Assembly (NCBI RefSeq): GCF_029961155.1
Contig: NZ_JASBRH010000007.1
Span: 1-64,000, forward strand
Direction: 5' to 3'
DNA: 64,000 nucleotides
Source: Pontibacterium granulatum
Lineage (GTDB): Bacteria > Pseudomonadota > Gammaproteobacteria > Pseudomonadales > Balneatricaceae
The translations under genes and the position numbers were made by a program. This document shows, in pieces, positions 7,972-17,898 of the stretch (the stretch's first letter is position 1; every line of letters starts with the position of its first letter). The notes beneath the pieces were generated by a model that saw only the letters and a list, made by a program, of their open reading frames with translations, made no database searches and was not told where the DNA came from.

Positions 7972-9672
7972 TTAGCGGGGCATAGCGCGTTCAGGCTCTC
8001 CGGCACGCTGACTTTGCTGCCAGCTGTTATCTATCCACACCGGAGCGTCGGTCACATCCAGTGGTTTGCGGCTGAGGATCATATCCGCCGCTTTTTCAGC
8101 CACCATGATGCTGGGTGCATTCAGGTTGCCGTTGGTGATGGTTGGGAAGATGGATGAATCCACCACGCGCAGGGCTTTGATGCCGCGTACCCGGCACTGG
8201 TTGTCGAGTACCGCCATCGGGTCGTTGTCCGCACCCATCTTGCAAGAGCAGGACGGGTGGTAGGCACTTTCCACATTCTGGCGTACCCAGGCGTCGATCT
8301 CTTCATCGCTCTGGATATGAGTGCCCGGTTGGATCTCATCGCCGCGGTAGGCGTCCATCGCAGGCTGGTTGAGGATCTCACGGGTGAGGCGGATACAGTC
8401 ACGCCAGTCCTGCTTGTCCTGCTCGGTGCTGATGTAGTTGAACTTGATGCCCGGCTTGGCATGTGGGTCGGCGGATTTGATCCACACCCGGCCGCGGGAT
8501 TCCGGTTTGTTCGGACCCACATGTACCTGGAAACCGTGTCCGTCAAAGGCTGCCTGACCGTCGTAACGCATCGCGGCAGGCAGGAAGTGGTACTGAATGT
8601 TCGGCCACTTGAGACCGGCGCGGGAGCGGATAAAGGCGCAGGATTCGAAGTGGTTGGTCGCGCCCAGGCCGTCCTTGAACAGGATCCAGCGGGTACCGAT
8701 CAGGCCTTTGCTGATCAGGCCCAGCTTGCTGTTCAGGGAGATCGGTTGTTTGCAGTGGAACTGGAAGTAAACCTCCAGGTGGTCCTGCAGGTTTTCACCC
8801 ACTCCCGGCAGGTCGTGAACAACCTTGACACCGGCATCACGCAGTACATTCTTCGGACCGATACCGGACAACTGCAGCAGTTGCGGTGAACCGATGGAAC
8901 CGGCAGACAGGATCACTTCGGTCGCAGCATGTGCTTCGGTGATCTGGCCGTTCTTTTCGTATTCAACGCCCACCGCTTGCTTGCCTTCCAGCAGCACCTT
9001 GCGGGTGACGACGCCGGTGATCAGTGTCAGGTTTGGGCGTTTCAGCGCACGGCGCAGATACACATTGGAGGTGGAAGCGCGCACACCTTTTTTCACGGTC
9101 ATGTGCATCGGGCCAAAGCCCTCCTGCTGGTAACCGTTGTAATCCTTGGTTTCCGGGTAACCCGCCTCAACACCGGCATCGATAAACGCCTGATACAGCG
9201 GATTCAGCTTCATGTCGTTGCCGTTGCAGGTGGCCAAAGGGCCGTCGCCGCCACGGTACTGGTCTTCACCACCGCTCCAGCTTTCGGCGCGGCGGAAGTA
9301 AGGCAGGCACTCCTGATAACTCCAGCCGTCGGCACCCTGTTCAACCCACTCATCAAAGTCACAGGCGTGGCCACGTACATACACCATGCCGTTGATGGAG
9401 GAGCCGCCACCCAGCACCTTGCCGCGTGGGCAGTGCAGGACACGGTTATCCACATCGCCTTCGGCTTCGGTTTCAAACTGCCAGGCGTACTTTTCGGTAT
9501 TCATCGGATAGGAGAGGGCGGTTGGCATCTGGATAAAGATGCTCTTGTCACTGCCACCGGCTTCCAGCAAAAGTACGTTGTTCTTGCCGTCTTCGGTCAG
9601 GCGGTCTGCCAGCACACAGCCTGCAGATCCCGCTCCGACAATGATGTAATCGTATTTATTTTTATTGCTCAT
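7972..9672 (-). CDS. betA: Choline dehydrogenase
   Basis: A 566-residue GMC-family flavoprotein that oxidises choline to betaine aldehyde at the membrane. The N-terminus has the FAD-binding [20 protein letters not shown] at about 9-28. The GMC signature [21 protein letters not shown] lies at about 80-100, and the catalytic histidine is in the C-terminal [12 protein letters not shown] motif. Length agrees with E. coli BetA (556). It lies 55 bases downstream of betB and was probably cotranscribed with it. Confidence 0.95.
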   Translation of the reverse strand: MSNKNKYDYIIVGAGSAGCVLADRLTEDGKNNVLLLEAGGSDKSIFIQMPTALSYPMNTEKYAWQFETEAEGDVDNRVLHCPRGKVLGGGSSINGMVYVRGHACDFDEWVEQGADGWSYQECLPYFRRAESWSGGEDQYRGGDGPLATCNGNDMKLNPLYQAFIDAGVEAGYPETKDYNGYQQEGFGPMHMTVKKGVRASTSNVYLRRALKRPNLTLITGVVTRKVLLEGKQAVGVEYEKNGQITEAHAATEVILSAGSIGSPQLLQLSGIGPKNVLRDAGVKVVHDLPGVGENLQDHLEVYFQFHCKQPISLNSKLGLISKGLIGTRWILFKDGLGATNHFESCAFIRSRAGLKWPNIQYHFLPAAMRYDGQAAFDGHGFQVHVGPNKPESRGRVWIKSADPHAKPGIKFNYISTEQDKQDWRDCIRLTREILNQPAMDAYRGDEIQPGTHIQSDEEIDAWVRQNVESAYHPSCSCKMGADNDPMAVLDNQCRVRGIKALRVVDSSIFPTITNGNLNAPSIMVAEKAADMILSRKPLDVTDAPVWIDNSWQQSQRAGEPERAMPR

Positions 9673-9727
9673 AGTTACAGCTCACAGCTAAATCAGCGTC
9701 GTTCCCGGTCGGTACCCAATAGGGGGC

Positions 9728-11185
9728 TTAGTACGGGCACTCCAGATCACCCAGCTCGATATACACACTCTTGGTCTGGGTGTAGTGCTTCAGTGTCTCA
9801 ACACCGTTTTCACGTCCGATGCCGGATTGTTTGTAGCCACCCACCGGCATTTCGGCAGGAGAAGACCCCCAGGCGTTGATCCAGCAGATGCCGGCTTCCA
9901 TCCGGGCGATAACACGGTGGGCGCGGGAAAAGTCGGTGGTAAACAGGCCTGCGGCCAGGCCGTACTCGGTGTCGTTGGCGCGACGGATCACTTCCTCTTC
10001 GTCGCTAAAGCGCAGGATTGACATCACCGGGCCGAAAATCTCGTCTTTCACGTTGGGCATATCGTCGGTGCAGTCGGCAAATACCGTTGGTTTTACAAAG
10101 TTGCCTTTGTCCAAACCGTTTTCGGTGGCGCGTTCACCACCGCTCACCAGACGGGCACCGGCTGCTTTAGCGGCTTCGATATAACCCAGGACCTTGTCCA
10201 TATGCTTGCTGCAGATGAGCGCGCCGATCTGGGTGTCCAGATCGCTGGGATCACCGATGATCAGGCGATCGGTACGTTCTTTAACCTGGGCGACGAACTC
10301 GTCATAGACGCTGTCATGGACAAAGACACGGGTACCGTTGGTGCATACTTCGCCCTGGGTGTAGAAGTTGGCCAGCAAGGCGCCGGATACCGCGTTCTTC
10401 AGGTTGGCATCTTCAAAGACGATCAGCGGAGACTTGCCACCCAGCTCCATGGTGACCTCTTTCAGGCTACCCGCTGCATCGGCCATTACTTTCTTGCCGG
10501 TTCCACATTCGCCGGTGAAGGAGACCTTGGCGATCTCCGGGTGGCGGGAGAGGGCCTGGCCCACACGGTAGTCACCCTGCACTACGTTGAATACGCCATC
10601 CGGCAGGCCTGCTTCAGTGAAAATCTCGGCCAGCTTCAGCGCAGTCAGCGGGGTTTCTTCGGAAGGTTTAAAGATCATCGCGTTGCCCGCAGCCAGTGCC
10701 GGGCCGGATTTCCACATGGCGATCTGAATCGGGTAGTTCCAGGCTCCGATACCGGCGCAAACACCCAGCGGCTCGCGGCGGGTGTAGAAGAAGTTGGTGC
10801 CGCCCAGGTCCTGTTGTTCACCCTGTAGGGACGCTGCCAGACCTGCGTAATACTCGATGACGTCGGCACCGGTCACGATATCCACACAGTTGGCTTCCTG
10901 TAGGGGTTTGCCGGTGTCCTGTACTTCCAGCAGTGCCAGCTCATCGTTGCGCTCGCGCAGAATAGCTACCGCTTTCTGCAGGATGCGGCCGCGCTCCATG
11001 CCGCTCATGGCGGACCAGACTTTGAAACCTTCCTGAGCAGACTTAACCGCAGCATCCACATCGTCCAGGGAGGCCTGCTGCACATTGGCCAGCAGCTCGC
11101 CGTTAGCCGGGTTACGGGTTTCGAATGTTTCTCCGGAGGTCGCGTTCTGGTAGCGGCCGTGGATGTATAAAGAGATTTCCTGCAT
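9728..11185 (-). CDS. betB: Betaine aldehyde dehydrogenase
   Basis: An NAD(P)-dependent aldehyde dehydrogenase of 485 residues that turns betaine aldehyde into glycine betaine. The general-base glutamate is in ELGGKSP and the catalytic cysteine in GEVCTNGTR; the cofactor region [12 protein letters not shown] is also present. I chose the ATG at 11183-11185 because AAGAAGG stands 9 bases before it. An upstream in-frame codon at 11251 would add 22 residues unlike the family. It is the first gene of the minus-strand set betB-betA, but the usual betI repressor gene is absent. Confidence 0.95.
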   Translation of the reverse strand: MQEISLYIHGRYQNATSGETFETRNPANGELLANVQQASLDDVDAAVKSAQEGFKVWSAMSGMERGRILQKAVAILRERNDELALLEVQDTGKPLQEANCVDIVTGADVIEYYAGLAASLQGEQQDLGGTNFFYTRREPLGVCAGIGAWNYPIQIAMWKSGPALAAGNAMIFKPSEETPLTALKLAEIFTEAGLPDGVFNVVQGDYRVGQALSRHPEIAKVSFTGECGTGKKVMADAAGSLKEVTMELGGKSPLIVFEDANLKNAVSGALLANFYTQGEVCTNGTRVFVHDSVYDEFVAQVKERTDRLIIGDPSDLDTQIGALICSKHMDKVLGYIEAAKAAGARLVSGGERATENGLDKGNFVKPTVFADCTDDMPNVKDEIFGPVMSILRFSDEEEVIRRANDTEYGLAAGLFTTDFSRAHRVIARMEAGICWINAWGSSPAEMPVGGYKQSGIGRENGVETLKHYTQTKSVYIELGDLECPY

Positions 11186-12134
11186 TGCCTGAAGCCTTCT
11201 TTTGAATTGCATGCTGGGTATTCCGGTCCGGCGGGTGTGCCGAGTTGTCAATCAGAATCCCATTGATTGAAATCATCTTAGGAGCGGAAAAATGGGGCTT
11301 CAAACTGTCAATTCTTGTGCAAAAAGATAAGGAATTCTTATGCCAAACAGGGGGAGGGCTATGTTTGAGTCCGGATTGTGCTTGCTGAAGCCGGTATCAA
11401 TCGTTGTCTCAAATACCGTCCTTGAGGTGTCTGTTTAAATATCCATATATGGCCGTAGGCCCCGTAAATAAAAGGCTTGGGTGAAGTTTGGGTTGTCGGG
11501 GAAAACGGGTTGAAGTTGTGTGGGAATCGGTTGCTTAAGTGGTCTGAGGGGGCGTGTTTTTTGTGGCTTTTTAGGTTGTTTAAGACGAAGGGAAATCTGG
11601 CGGAACCGGGGTTTTTAATTGTCTGTTCACGTCATGATCAATTTTCACGTGTCGTAAAAAGCTATTTTTAGCGTTTTGGGTGGGGTCGGCTCGTTTCGCA
11701 TTAGTGGTTCTTATTTAAATGAATAAGGATAAATCGTTTCTCCTGACACTGTGTTCGCTTTATGGTTTTTAGCGGATGTGGCTCCTGTGTAGACGGGAGA
11801 AGCATACAGTTAAGTCCTTTTAGTGCTTGAAGCCGAACCTATCCGTTTTTATGGAGAAGTTTGTTTGGTTTTGGTTAGTGCACTACTCCAGAGCGCCAGG
11901 TCTTGAGCGAAGGGCCTGCGCGCTATTTATGCAGATACTCCGTTCGGTCATGCTCTGGACAGGACGGGTGTCTGCTTTTTTATATACGGGAAAACGCGTT
12001 AACGGGTCAGGTGTGGCTAAGGGGTACGGAGTACTACTGTCGTCTCCGTATTACTACGTAAATGCATTGTGTTTGGTGGAATTTTGTTCAACGCTGATGC
12101 AGGATTAGCCGAATTTGTTACCGTTAAGCTCGCT
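11186..12134. other. Divergent control region between betB and a sensor kinase
   Basis: About 950 bases separate two divergent genes. Short open frames at 11477-11671 and 11827-12108 have unlikely composition and no family resemblance, so I do not call them. The betB-proximal part holds an AT-rich stretch at 11255-11345 with the partly symmetric string TTGATTGAAATCA (about 11265-11277), a possible operator. No firm promoter can be assigned. Confidence 0.45.
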
Positions 12135-13490
12135 ATGTCTCTTAAGTCCAAGATCCTCCTATTGGCTTTGTTGCCACTTATCCTGATGACCGCCGCTATC
12201 ATGCTGATCAGCCAGCGTCAGGCGCATGACCTGTCAGAACAGGAGATCCATACCTTTGAGGGGAATTTGCTGGAGGCGAAACGTAGCGAGTTGCAGAACT
12301 ATGTCAGTCTGGCGATGACCTCTATCGCTCATATAGTGAGGACCTACCAACCAGGGGATAAAGCGGCTGAAGAAGAGATCAAGCGTATCCTGCACGGTTT
12401 GACCTACGGAGACGACGGCTATTTCTTTGCATACGACCAGAGTGGCGTGAATCTGGTTCACCCGAAACAGCCTGAGCTGGTGGGTAAAAACCTGCTCGAT
12501 CTGCAGGATAAACACGGCCAGTTTGTGATCCGTGAGTTGTTACGCGAAGCACGTGAGGGCGGGGGGTATGTGCGCTACCACTGGCGAAAGCCCTCCAAAG
12601 GGGATCTGGAAGACAAACTCAGTTATGTGGTGACCATTCCCAAGCTCAACTGGATGATGGGGACCGGCATCTATGTGGATGATATCGCCAGCGAAGTGGC
12701 GAAGATCCGCAGTCAGGTGATCCACAACATCCGCAACACCTTCTTCACGGTACTGATGATCCTGGGCGGTACTGCGATCATCATTATTCTGATCGGTGTG
12801 GCAATCAACGTACACGCGACTCAACTGGCCGATAAGCGCTTGCGCGCGATTGTCCACAAGTACGTCCAGTTTCAGGTGAATCAGCGGCGTAACTTCGCCC
12901 GCGAGTTGCACGACGGAATCAACCAATTAATGGTATCGGTGAAGTTTCGTATCGAGTTGGCGCGGGACCGGATGTTATCCGATCCCAATAATGCCGCAGA
13001 GAATCTGGATAAAGCTGAGGATGTGCTTAATCAGGCAATTCAGGAAGTGCGGCAAATCTCCCACGACCTGCGCCCCAGTCTGCTGGACGACCTGGGCCTT
13101 AAAGCTGCGTTAGTGAGTATGCTGGATGATTTTGCCGAGCGCACCGGTATCCGCAACAACATCCGTTTGCAGCTGCCGGAGCACCGCCTGCCGGATGATA
13201 TCGAGATCACCCTGTACCGTATCGTGCAGGAAGCGATCACCAATGTGGAGCGTCACGCCGATGCCAACGAGCTGGTACTGCGCATCTGGACTGCCGATGA
13301 CCAGATCCGGGTGGATGTGAAAGACAACGGCCGTGGTTTTAACCTGAATGCTGATGATCCGTGCGAGGGGATCGGCCTGATGAACATGCGCGAGCGCGCC
13401 GAGCTGCTGGGTGGTAGTTTCGAGATTCGCAGTCGTCCGACCATGGGCACCCGCGTACGTGCTACATTTACGCTGGAACCTGTTAACTGA
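12135..13490 (+). CDS. Membrane sensor histidine kinase with single Cache domain
   Basis: A 451-residue NarL-type (HisKA_3) sensor kinase. One membrane segment at about 5-25 is followed by a periplasmic sCache_2 domain (motifs GDDGYFFAYD and WMMGTGIYVDD) and a second membrane segment at about 200-225. The dimer/phosphoacceptor motif is ARELHDGINQLM, with an HATPase_c domain at the end (DNGRGFN, GIGLMNMRERAELLGG). The ATG at 12135 precedes a normal membrane anchor; an upstream in-frame codon at 12069 adds 22 unlikely residues. The response regulator begins 10 bases after its stop. The ligand is unknown; sCache_2 domains usually bind small organic acids or amines. Confidence 0.9.
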   Translation: MSLKSKILLLALLPLILMTAAIMLISQRQAHDLSEQEIHTFEGNLLEAKRSELQNYVSLAMTSIAHIVRTYQPGDKAAEEEIKRILHGLTYGDDGYFFAYDQSGVNLVHPKQPELVGKNLLDLQDKHGQFVIRELLREAREGGGYVRYHWRKPSKGDLEDKLSYVVTIPKLNWMMGTGIYVDDIASEVAKIRSQVIHNIRNTFFTVLMILGGTAIIIILIGVAINVHATQLADKRLRAIVHKYVQFQVNQRRNFARELHDGINQLMVSVKFRIELARDRMLSDPNNAAENLDKAEDVLNQAIQEVRQISHDLRPSLLDDLGLKAALVSMLDDFAERTGIRNNIRLQLPEHRLPDDIEITLYRIVQEAITNVERHADANELVLRIWTADDQIRVDVKDNGRGFNLNADDPCEGIGLMNMRERAELLGGSFEIRSRPTMGTRVRATFTLEPVN

Positions 13491-13500
13491 GTAGAGGCTT

Positions 13501-14166
13501 ATGCACGAGAGCAGTCCAGAGAACACCACCATCCGCATCCTGCTGGTGGATGATCATCCGCTGGTACTGGAGGGTATAAGCGCACGCCTGGAGAGTGAAC
13601 CAGGTATCCAGGTGATCGGGCAGGCCAGTAACGGGCAGGAAGCGCTGGCGCTGGCAGCCGAGATGAATCCCGATGTGGTGCTGATGGATATCTCCATGCC
13701 GGTGATGAACGGCCTGGAGGCCGCCGAGCACTTCCACAACGATCAGCCCGATGTGCGGGTGCTGATCCTAAGCATGCACGAAAATCGTGAGTATATCGTC
13801 AAGATGATCCAGAGTGGCGCTGCGGGTTACGTGTTAAAAGACGTATCTTCCGACGAACTGTTGCGTGCGATCCAGACCGTGTATCAAGGTGGCACCTATT
13901 TCAGTGCCGGGGCTTCCGAAGCGTTGTTCAGCGAATTTGGTCATAGTGATCAGCCTGATAAAGCAGACACGGGGCTTACCAAGCGCGAAGAAACCGTGCT
14001 TAAGCTGATCGCCGAAGGGCAGGTCAACAAAGAGATTGCCCGTACCCTCAATATTTCGGTACGTACCGTCGAAACCCACCGCCAGAACATCAAGCAGAAG
14101 TTGAATATCCAGACAGCTGCTGGGCTTACCAAGTATGCCCTCGAGCATAATCTTATATCTCTGTAG
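13501..14166 (+). CDS. NarL/LuxR-type response regulator
   Basis: A 221-residue cytoplasmic transcription factor with an N-terminal receiver (acidic pocket around RILLVDDHP, phospho-acceptor Asp in PDVVLMDISMP) and a C-terminal LuxR helix-turn-helix (LTKREETVLKLIAEGQVNKEIARTL). It forms a two-component pair with the kinase just upstream. Likely targets are the divergent betBA genes or the TAXI receptor gene downstream; position alone does not decide which. Confidence 0.93.
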   Translation: MHESSPENTTIRILLVDDHPLVLEGISARLESEPGIQVIGQASNGQEALALAAEMNPDVVLMDISMPVMNGLEAAEHFHNDQPDVRVLILSMHENREYIVKMIQSGAAGYVLKDVSSDELLRAIQTVYQGGTYFSAGASEALFSEFGHSDQPDKADTGLTKREETVLKLIAEGQVNKEIARTLNISVRTVETHRQNIKQKLNIQTAAGLTKYALEHNLISL

Positions 14167-14326
14167 GGCAGGCTTTAGCCTGCCGGCAGCCTAAAGGCTG
14201 CCCTACATTGGTTAATGAACGGCCTTCCTTATGGATATTGTGTTGGACATCGCTTTGCGATGGCCAACCTACAAAAACGTGGCTCTTTCTATATGTAGGT
14301 TGGCCATTGCGCAGCAATGCCCAACA
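14162..14326. repeat. Two REP-like palindromes
   Basis: TGTAGGGCAGGC...GCCCTACA forms a stem pair at 14162-14207. An inverted pair of TGTAGGTTGGCCATTGCG-type arms spans 14240-14326. They belong to the two repeat families seen elsewhere in the window (27862-28177 and 134-346). The first overlaps the last bases of the regulator gene and could act as a terminator. Confidence 0.8.
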
Positions 14327-14411
14327 CCAACCACAATGCACACCCCATGACCAATCCCTACGGCTTTGCTACACTGGCGCATCGCTGATTTGCAGATCCA
14401 AGAGAACAATA

Positions 14412-15386
14412 ATGAAAGATTGGCTGCGGCATCTGACCCGTTCTGCTCTGTGTGGCATCACGTTAAGTGCTATCGCATTCGCACCTACGCATGCAGATAA
14501 TCGAATTATCTCCTTAGGCACGGGTGGCATTACAGGTTTGTATTACCCCGCTGGTGGGGCGCTGTGCCGCCTGGTTAATCTGACTCGTGAACAACACGGT
14601 ATTCGCTGTGAGGTACGCAGTACGCCCGGTTCTGTAACGAATCTACAGCAGGTCTCCGACGGTTCGTTGGACATGGGGATCGCTGAAGCCGGTCAGCTGT
14701 TCAATGCGCGTCAGGGCGCGGGGAAGTTCGACAAGCCCGATCCCGAGCTGCGCGCCCTGATCAATCTTTTCCCTGAATACATCTCTATTCTCAGCCGTAG
14801 CGACAGCGGTATCGAGCGCTTTGCCGATCTGCAGGGCAAACGCATCAACATCGGTAAAGACGGCAGCAGCCAGCGTATCACCCTGAGTATGCTAATGGAC
14901 GCCCGTGGCTGGCAATTGGATGACTTTTCACAGGTACATCAGCTGGCGCCTGCCAACCAGGCCGAAGCGCTGTGCCAGAATAAAATCGACGCGACCCTCT
15001 ATGTGGTGGGGCATCCCAGTGGAGCAATCAAGGAATCCCTGCGTGACTGCAATAGCCGTTTGATCAGCCTGAGCAAAGATGACGTTGATACGTTGACCCG
15101 CAAGAACCCCCACTATCAGCCATTAGTGATCAGTGGAAAACTGTATGGGGATGGGCACGAAGATGTGCACACTGTGGGCGTCAACGCGACCCTGTTTGCC
15201 CGTGCAGACATGCCCGATGCAGTGGCCTACGCGATGGTGAAATCCCTCTTCACCCAGTTCGAACGCTTCCGTCGATTGCATCCGGCGTTTGTAAATCTGA
15301 AGGTGGAGGATATGGTGCAAACCCCGTTGGCAGCACCACGACACCCAGGCGCGGAGCGGTATTTCAAGGAAGTTGGGTTGCTTTGA
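14412..15386 (+). CDS. TAXI-family TRAP solute-binding protein (no permease beside it)
   Basis: A 324-residue periplasmic receptor with a signal peptide cut near THA-DN (about residue 28). The TAXI motif SLGTGGITGLYYPAGGALC follows directly. A second conserved feature, LYVVGHPSGAIKES, is shared with the receptor at 17899-18888, and both end with RRLHPAF/KRLHPAF blocks. No TRAP permease adjoins it; it may share the permease at 19041 or act as a sensor partner for the neighbouring kinases. The ATG at 14412 was chosen because the signal peptide begins there; the longer frame from 14208 runs through a repeat. Confidence 0.88.
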   Translation: MKDWLRHLTRSALCGITLSAIAFAPTHADNRIISLGTGGITGLYYPAGGALCRLVNLTREQHGIRCEVRSTPGSVTNLQQVSDGSLDMGIAEAGQLFNARQGAGKFDKPDPELRALINLFPEYISILSRSDSGIERFADLQGKRINIGKDGSSQRITLSMLMDARGWQLDDFSQVHQLAPANQAEALCQNKIDATLYVVGHPSGAIKESLRDCNSRLISLSKDDVDTLTRKNPHYQPLVISGKLYGDGHEDVHTVGVNATLFARADMPDAVAYAMVKSLFTQFERFRRLHPAFVNLKVEDMVQTPLAAPRHPGAERYFKEVGLL

Positions 15387-15413
15387 TCCGTAGGTTGCCA
15401 GCTGAGCATATTG

Positions 15414-15502
15414 TGTAGGTTAGTCATTGCAGCGCAATGCCTAACATCGAATCCGGAATCGAAGGCATGATGTTAGGCTTCGCTACGCGAAGGCTAACCT
15501 AC
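15414..15502. repeat. REP-like inverted pair
   Basis: TGTAGGTTAGTCATTGCAGCGCAATGCCTAACA is followed about 25 bases later by its inverted partner ending in GCTAACCTACG. It is a diverged member of the family at 134-346 and lies between convergent genes. Confidence 0.8.
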
Positions 15503-15523
15503 GTTCTTTGGTTCCCGATCCGA

Positions 15524-17110
15524 TTACTTCCGCACCGGCCCCATATCATCTGTAACCAATGGCAACTCCATCCGGAAATGCGCCCCGTCTTCATTCGGCA
15601 AACACTCGATGTGTCCTTTCAGTAGCTGACTCACCAAGTTGAAGGTGATGTGCATGCCCAAGCCACTGCAGCCCTGATTGCGCTTGGTGGTCATAAACGG
15701 CTCGAACAGTTTGTAGCGCCATCCTTCGGGCACACCTACACCGTTATCCCGGTAATCGATGATCAGGTTATTGTCCTGTTGCCGGATCTCGATACGGATC
15801 TTGCCGCCCGGCTGGTTCTCAAACCCGTGTAACAGGGAGTTAAGAATCAGGTTGGTGAAGATCTGGTAGTAACTGCCCGGAAAGCTGTCGAGCAGCAGTT
15901 GGTCGGGGGCTTGAATGCTGATCTCAGGCTGGCAGCGTTTCAGACGTGGTTTCAGCGACAGCAGGATCTCATCCATATACTGCACCAGATCGAAGGTGCG
16001 ACGTTGTTCGCTGGATTGGTCGACGGAGACCTGTTTAAAGGCGCTGATCAGTTGGTTGGCGCGCTCCAGGTTCTGGCAGATCAGTTCGCTGCTCTCGACG
16101 GCGGTATCGGCCAACGGGTTGTCCGGGTTGAGCTGTTTCTGCTGTTTCGCCTGATCCGCCAGGAACGAAGCGGCGGTAAAACCGATGCCGATCGGTGTGT
16201 TGATCTCGTGAGCCACACCGGCCACCAGGCCACCCAACGCTGCGAGTTTCTTGGATTCCACCAGTTGTTGCTGGGTGGCCTGCAGCTTGGCCATGGCATC
16301 GTGCAGCTCCTGGTTACGTTCCTCCAGCTGTTGGGTGCGCTCGGCGACACGCTGTTCCAGTTCTCGGTTCAGCTTCGCCAGGGCCTGCTCGGCTTCGGCG
16401 CGTTTGCTCATATCCTTGAGCATGGATTCGCGCATGTTGTTCATTGCATCCACCACCTGACTCAATTCGTCGTCGCGGTTTTTCCCTTTGCGCTTGAGAA
16501 ACAGAGGCCGGTCAAGATGGTCCAGCTTCAGACGACGGGCATACTGCGCCATGGTGCCCAAGTGCTGGGTGATCATGCGATGAAAGATGGTGAGGATAAA
16601 GATCGATACCAGGAAGGTCTTGATCCCCTGGGAGGCCAGGATCACCAATACTTTATCGGCCAGGCGGCGGTATAGCTCGTCCAGGCTGATGATCAGGGTG
16701 AGATTACCCACATCGTAGATCACACCGTTATCAGCACGGTGTTGCAGATCATAGTGACGTTCCACAATCGGACCTTTCTCCGGGCGGCTGCCGGCGGCGT
16801 AAAAGTCACCGTACTGTGAGCTGATCTCCAGATAGCGTACGTCGGGCAGTTGGTGCAGGCCATCCAGTTGTACCTGAATCTGGTCCGGGCTGATCTCCCA
16901 CAGACTGTTGGAGAGGCTGTTAAGCGAGCTGGCCTCGATCTGCTGCAGACGTTCGTCGATCGCCGACAGTTCGTAGCGGTAATCCAGCCAAAGCTGGGTA
17001 CCGGTGGCAATCAGGGTGATGGCTGAGCTGCAAAGCAGAATCGCCGCCAACAGACGGATGCCCAGGGGCTTTTGGTAGCGGAACTGATTCAGGCGTTGCA
17101 GCAAGGTCAT
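15524..17110 (-). CDS. Sensor histidine kinase (orphan)
   Basis: A 528-residue membrane kinase with two membrane segments (about 17-40 and 160-185) bracketing a periplasmic sensor region with the motif NSLWEISPDQIQVQLDGL. A HAMP-like linker and a coiled coil (about 225-290) lead to the HisKA box LGGLVAGVAHEINTPIG and an HATPase_c domain (NLILNSLLHGF, DNGVGVP, GLGMHITFNLV). No response regulator adjoins it. It lies 10 bases downstream of the SMR exporter gene on the same strand and converges with the TAXI receptor gene, so it may sense a TAXI ligand or exporter substrate. Confidence 0.88.
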   Translation of the reverse strand: MTLLQRLNQFRYQKPLGIRLLAAILLCSSAITLIATGTQLWLDYRYELSAIDERLQQIEASSLNSLSNSLWEISPDQIQVQLDGLHQLPDVRYLEISSQYGDFYAAGSRPEKGPIVERHYDLQHRADNGVIYDVGNLTLIISLDELYRRLADKVLVILASQGIKTFLVSIFILTIFHRMITQHLGTMAQYARRLKLDHLDRPLFLKRKGKNRDDELSQVVDAMNNMRESMLKDMSKRAEAEQALAKLNRELEQRVAERTQQLEERNQELHDAMAKLQATQQQLVESKKLAALGGLVAGVAHEINTPIGIGFTAASFLADQAKQQKQLNPDNPLADTAVESSELICQNLERANQLISAFKQVSVDQSSEQRRTFDLVQYMDEILLSLKPRLKRCQPEISIQAPDQLLLDSFPGSYYQIFTNLILNSLLHGFENQPGGKIRIEIRQQDNNLIIDYRDNGVGVPEGWRYKLFEPFMTTKRNQGCSGLGMHITFNLVSQLLKGHIECLPNEDGAHFRMELPLVTDDMGPVRK

Positions 17111-17120
17111 AAGTTAAGTG

Positions 17121-17453
17121 TCAGTGGGCAGAGGTGTTGGAAAACACATTGATAACAATGACGCCGAGAACAATCAGCGCAATGCCGATGATCGCAGGCA
17201 TATCCAGCTTCTGTCCATAGAGCATCAGTGCAAGGACGCTTACGGCGACAATGCCAAGACCCGACCAGACGGCATAGGCCACGCCCAGAGGGATAGTGCG
17301 CAGTGTCAGCGACAAGGCATAAAACGCGACGCCATAGCCTACGACAACCAATAAAGAAGGTAGAAAGCGGGTAAAACCTTCGCTGGATTTCAGGGCCGTG
17401 GTTGCAACGACCTCTGAAGCGATAGCAACGGTCAGAAACAGCCAGTTTTTCAT
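17121..17453 (-). CDS. Small multidrug resistance (SMR) family transporter
   Basis: A 110-residue protein with four membrane helices, matching EmrE/QacE/SugE-size proteins. It has the conserved membrane glutamate near the start ([14 protein letters not shown]) and the motif [10 protein letters not shown]. It probably exports cationic or guanidinium-like compounds by proton exchange. The start at 17453 gives the family N-terminus MKNWLFL; the longer frame to 17564 adds 37 unrelated residues. It precedes the kinase gene by 10 bases, so the two may form an operon. Confidence 0.88.
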   Translation of the reverse strand: MKNWLFLTVAIASEVVATTALKSSEGFTRFLPSLLVVVGYGVAFYALSLTLRTIPLGVAYAVWSGLGIVAVSVLALMLYGQKLDMPAIIGIALIVLGVIVINVFSNTSAH

Positions 17454-17898
17454 CGTGTGTGTCTTCCGGTTAATGGGTAATAAGGCGCAGAGTTTTTCAC
17501 AAACCCTGAGCCCGAAACAAGCTACAAATTCTAAGTCTCTCTCAAGCTTTTCTTTACCCACCATAGCCTGATCTGAGTCGTGATTTCATCTCTCGATGCT
17601 GGAAATTGCCAAAAGTGGCACGAAAGGAGGTTTTGTTGGCATGGAAGGCGGTCTTGGGTGTGTGGTCTTTCCAATATGTTAGAGGACGTCTTTTGTTGAA
17701 GACTCACTCCTGTAACACAAACGTGGTTGGCAAAAAGCATGAAGGGGGCCAGCCCCGGTTGCAGGGGAGGAGGTGGTTCACCGGTACGCCGGGCGAACCG
17801 CTTCCTGAGCGCAGCAGCGGTCGAGTGAGAACACGCTGCTGATATAAGAACTTATTTAATAGCCCGCATGCGGGCGCATAAAGATAAGAAGGGTTCCC
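17454..17898. other. Intergenic region before the TAXI operon
   Basis: About 445 bases between divergent genes with no gene I can support. A perfect GC palindrome GCCCGCATGCGGGC lies at 17862-17875, just before the strong ribosome site AAGAAGGG of the TAXI receptor gene. It could be a regulator site or an mRNA 5' stem for that highly expressed type of gene. Confidence 0.4.

Noticed and set aside
11477-12108. Two small plus-strand open frames upstream of the sensor kinase gene
   Set aside because: Odd composition, no ribosome site and no family resemblance; they lie in a control region.
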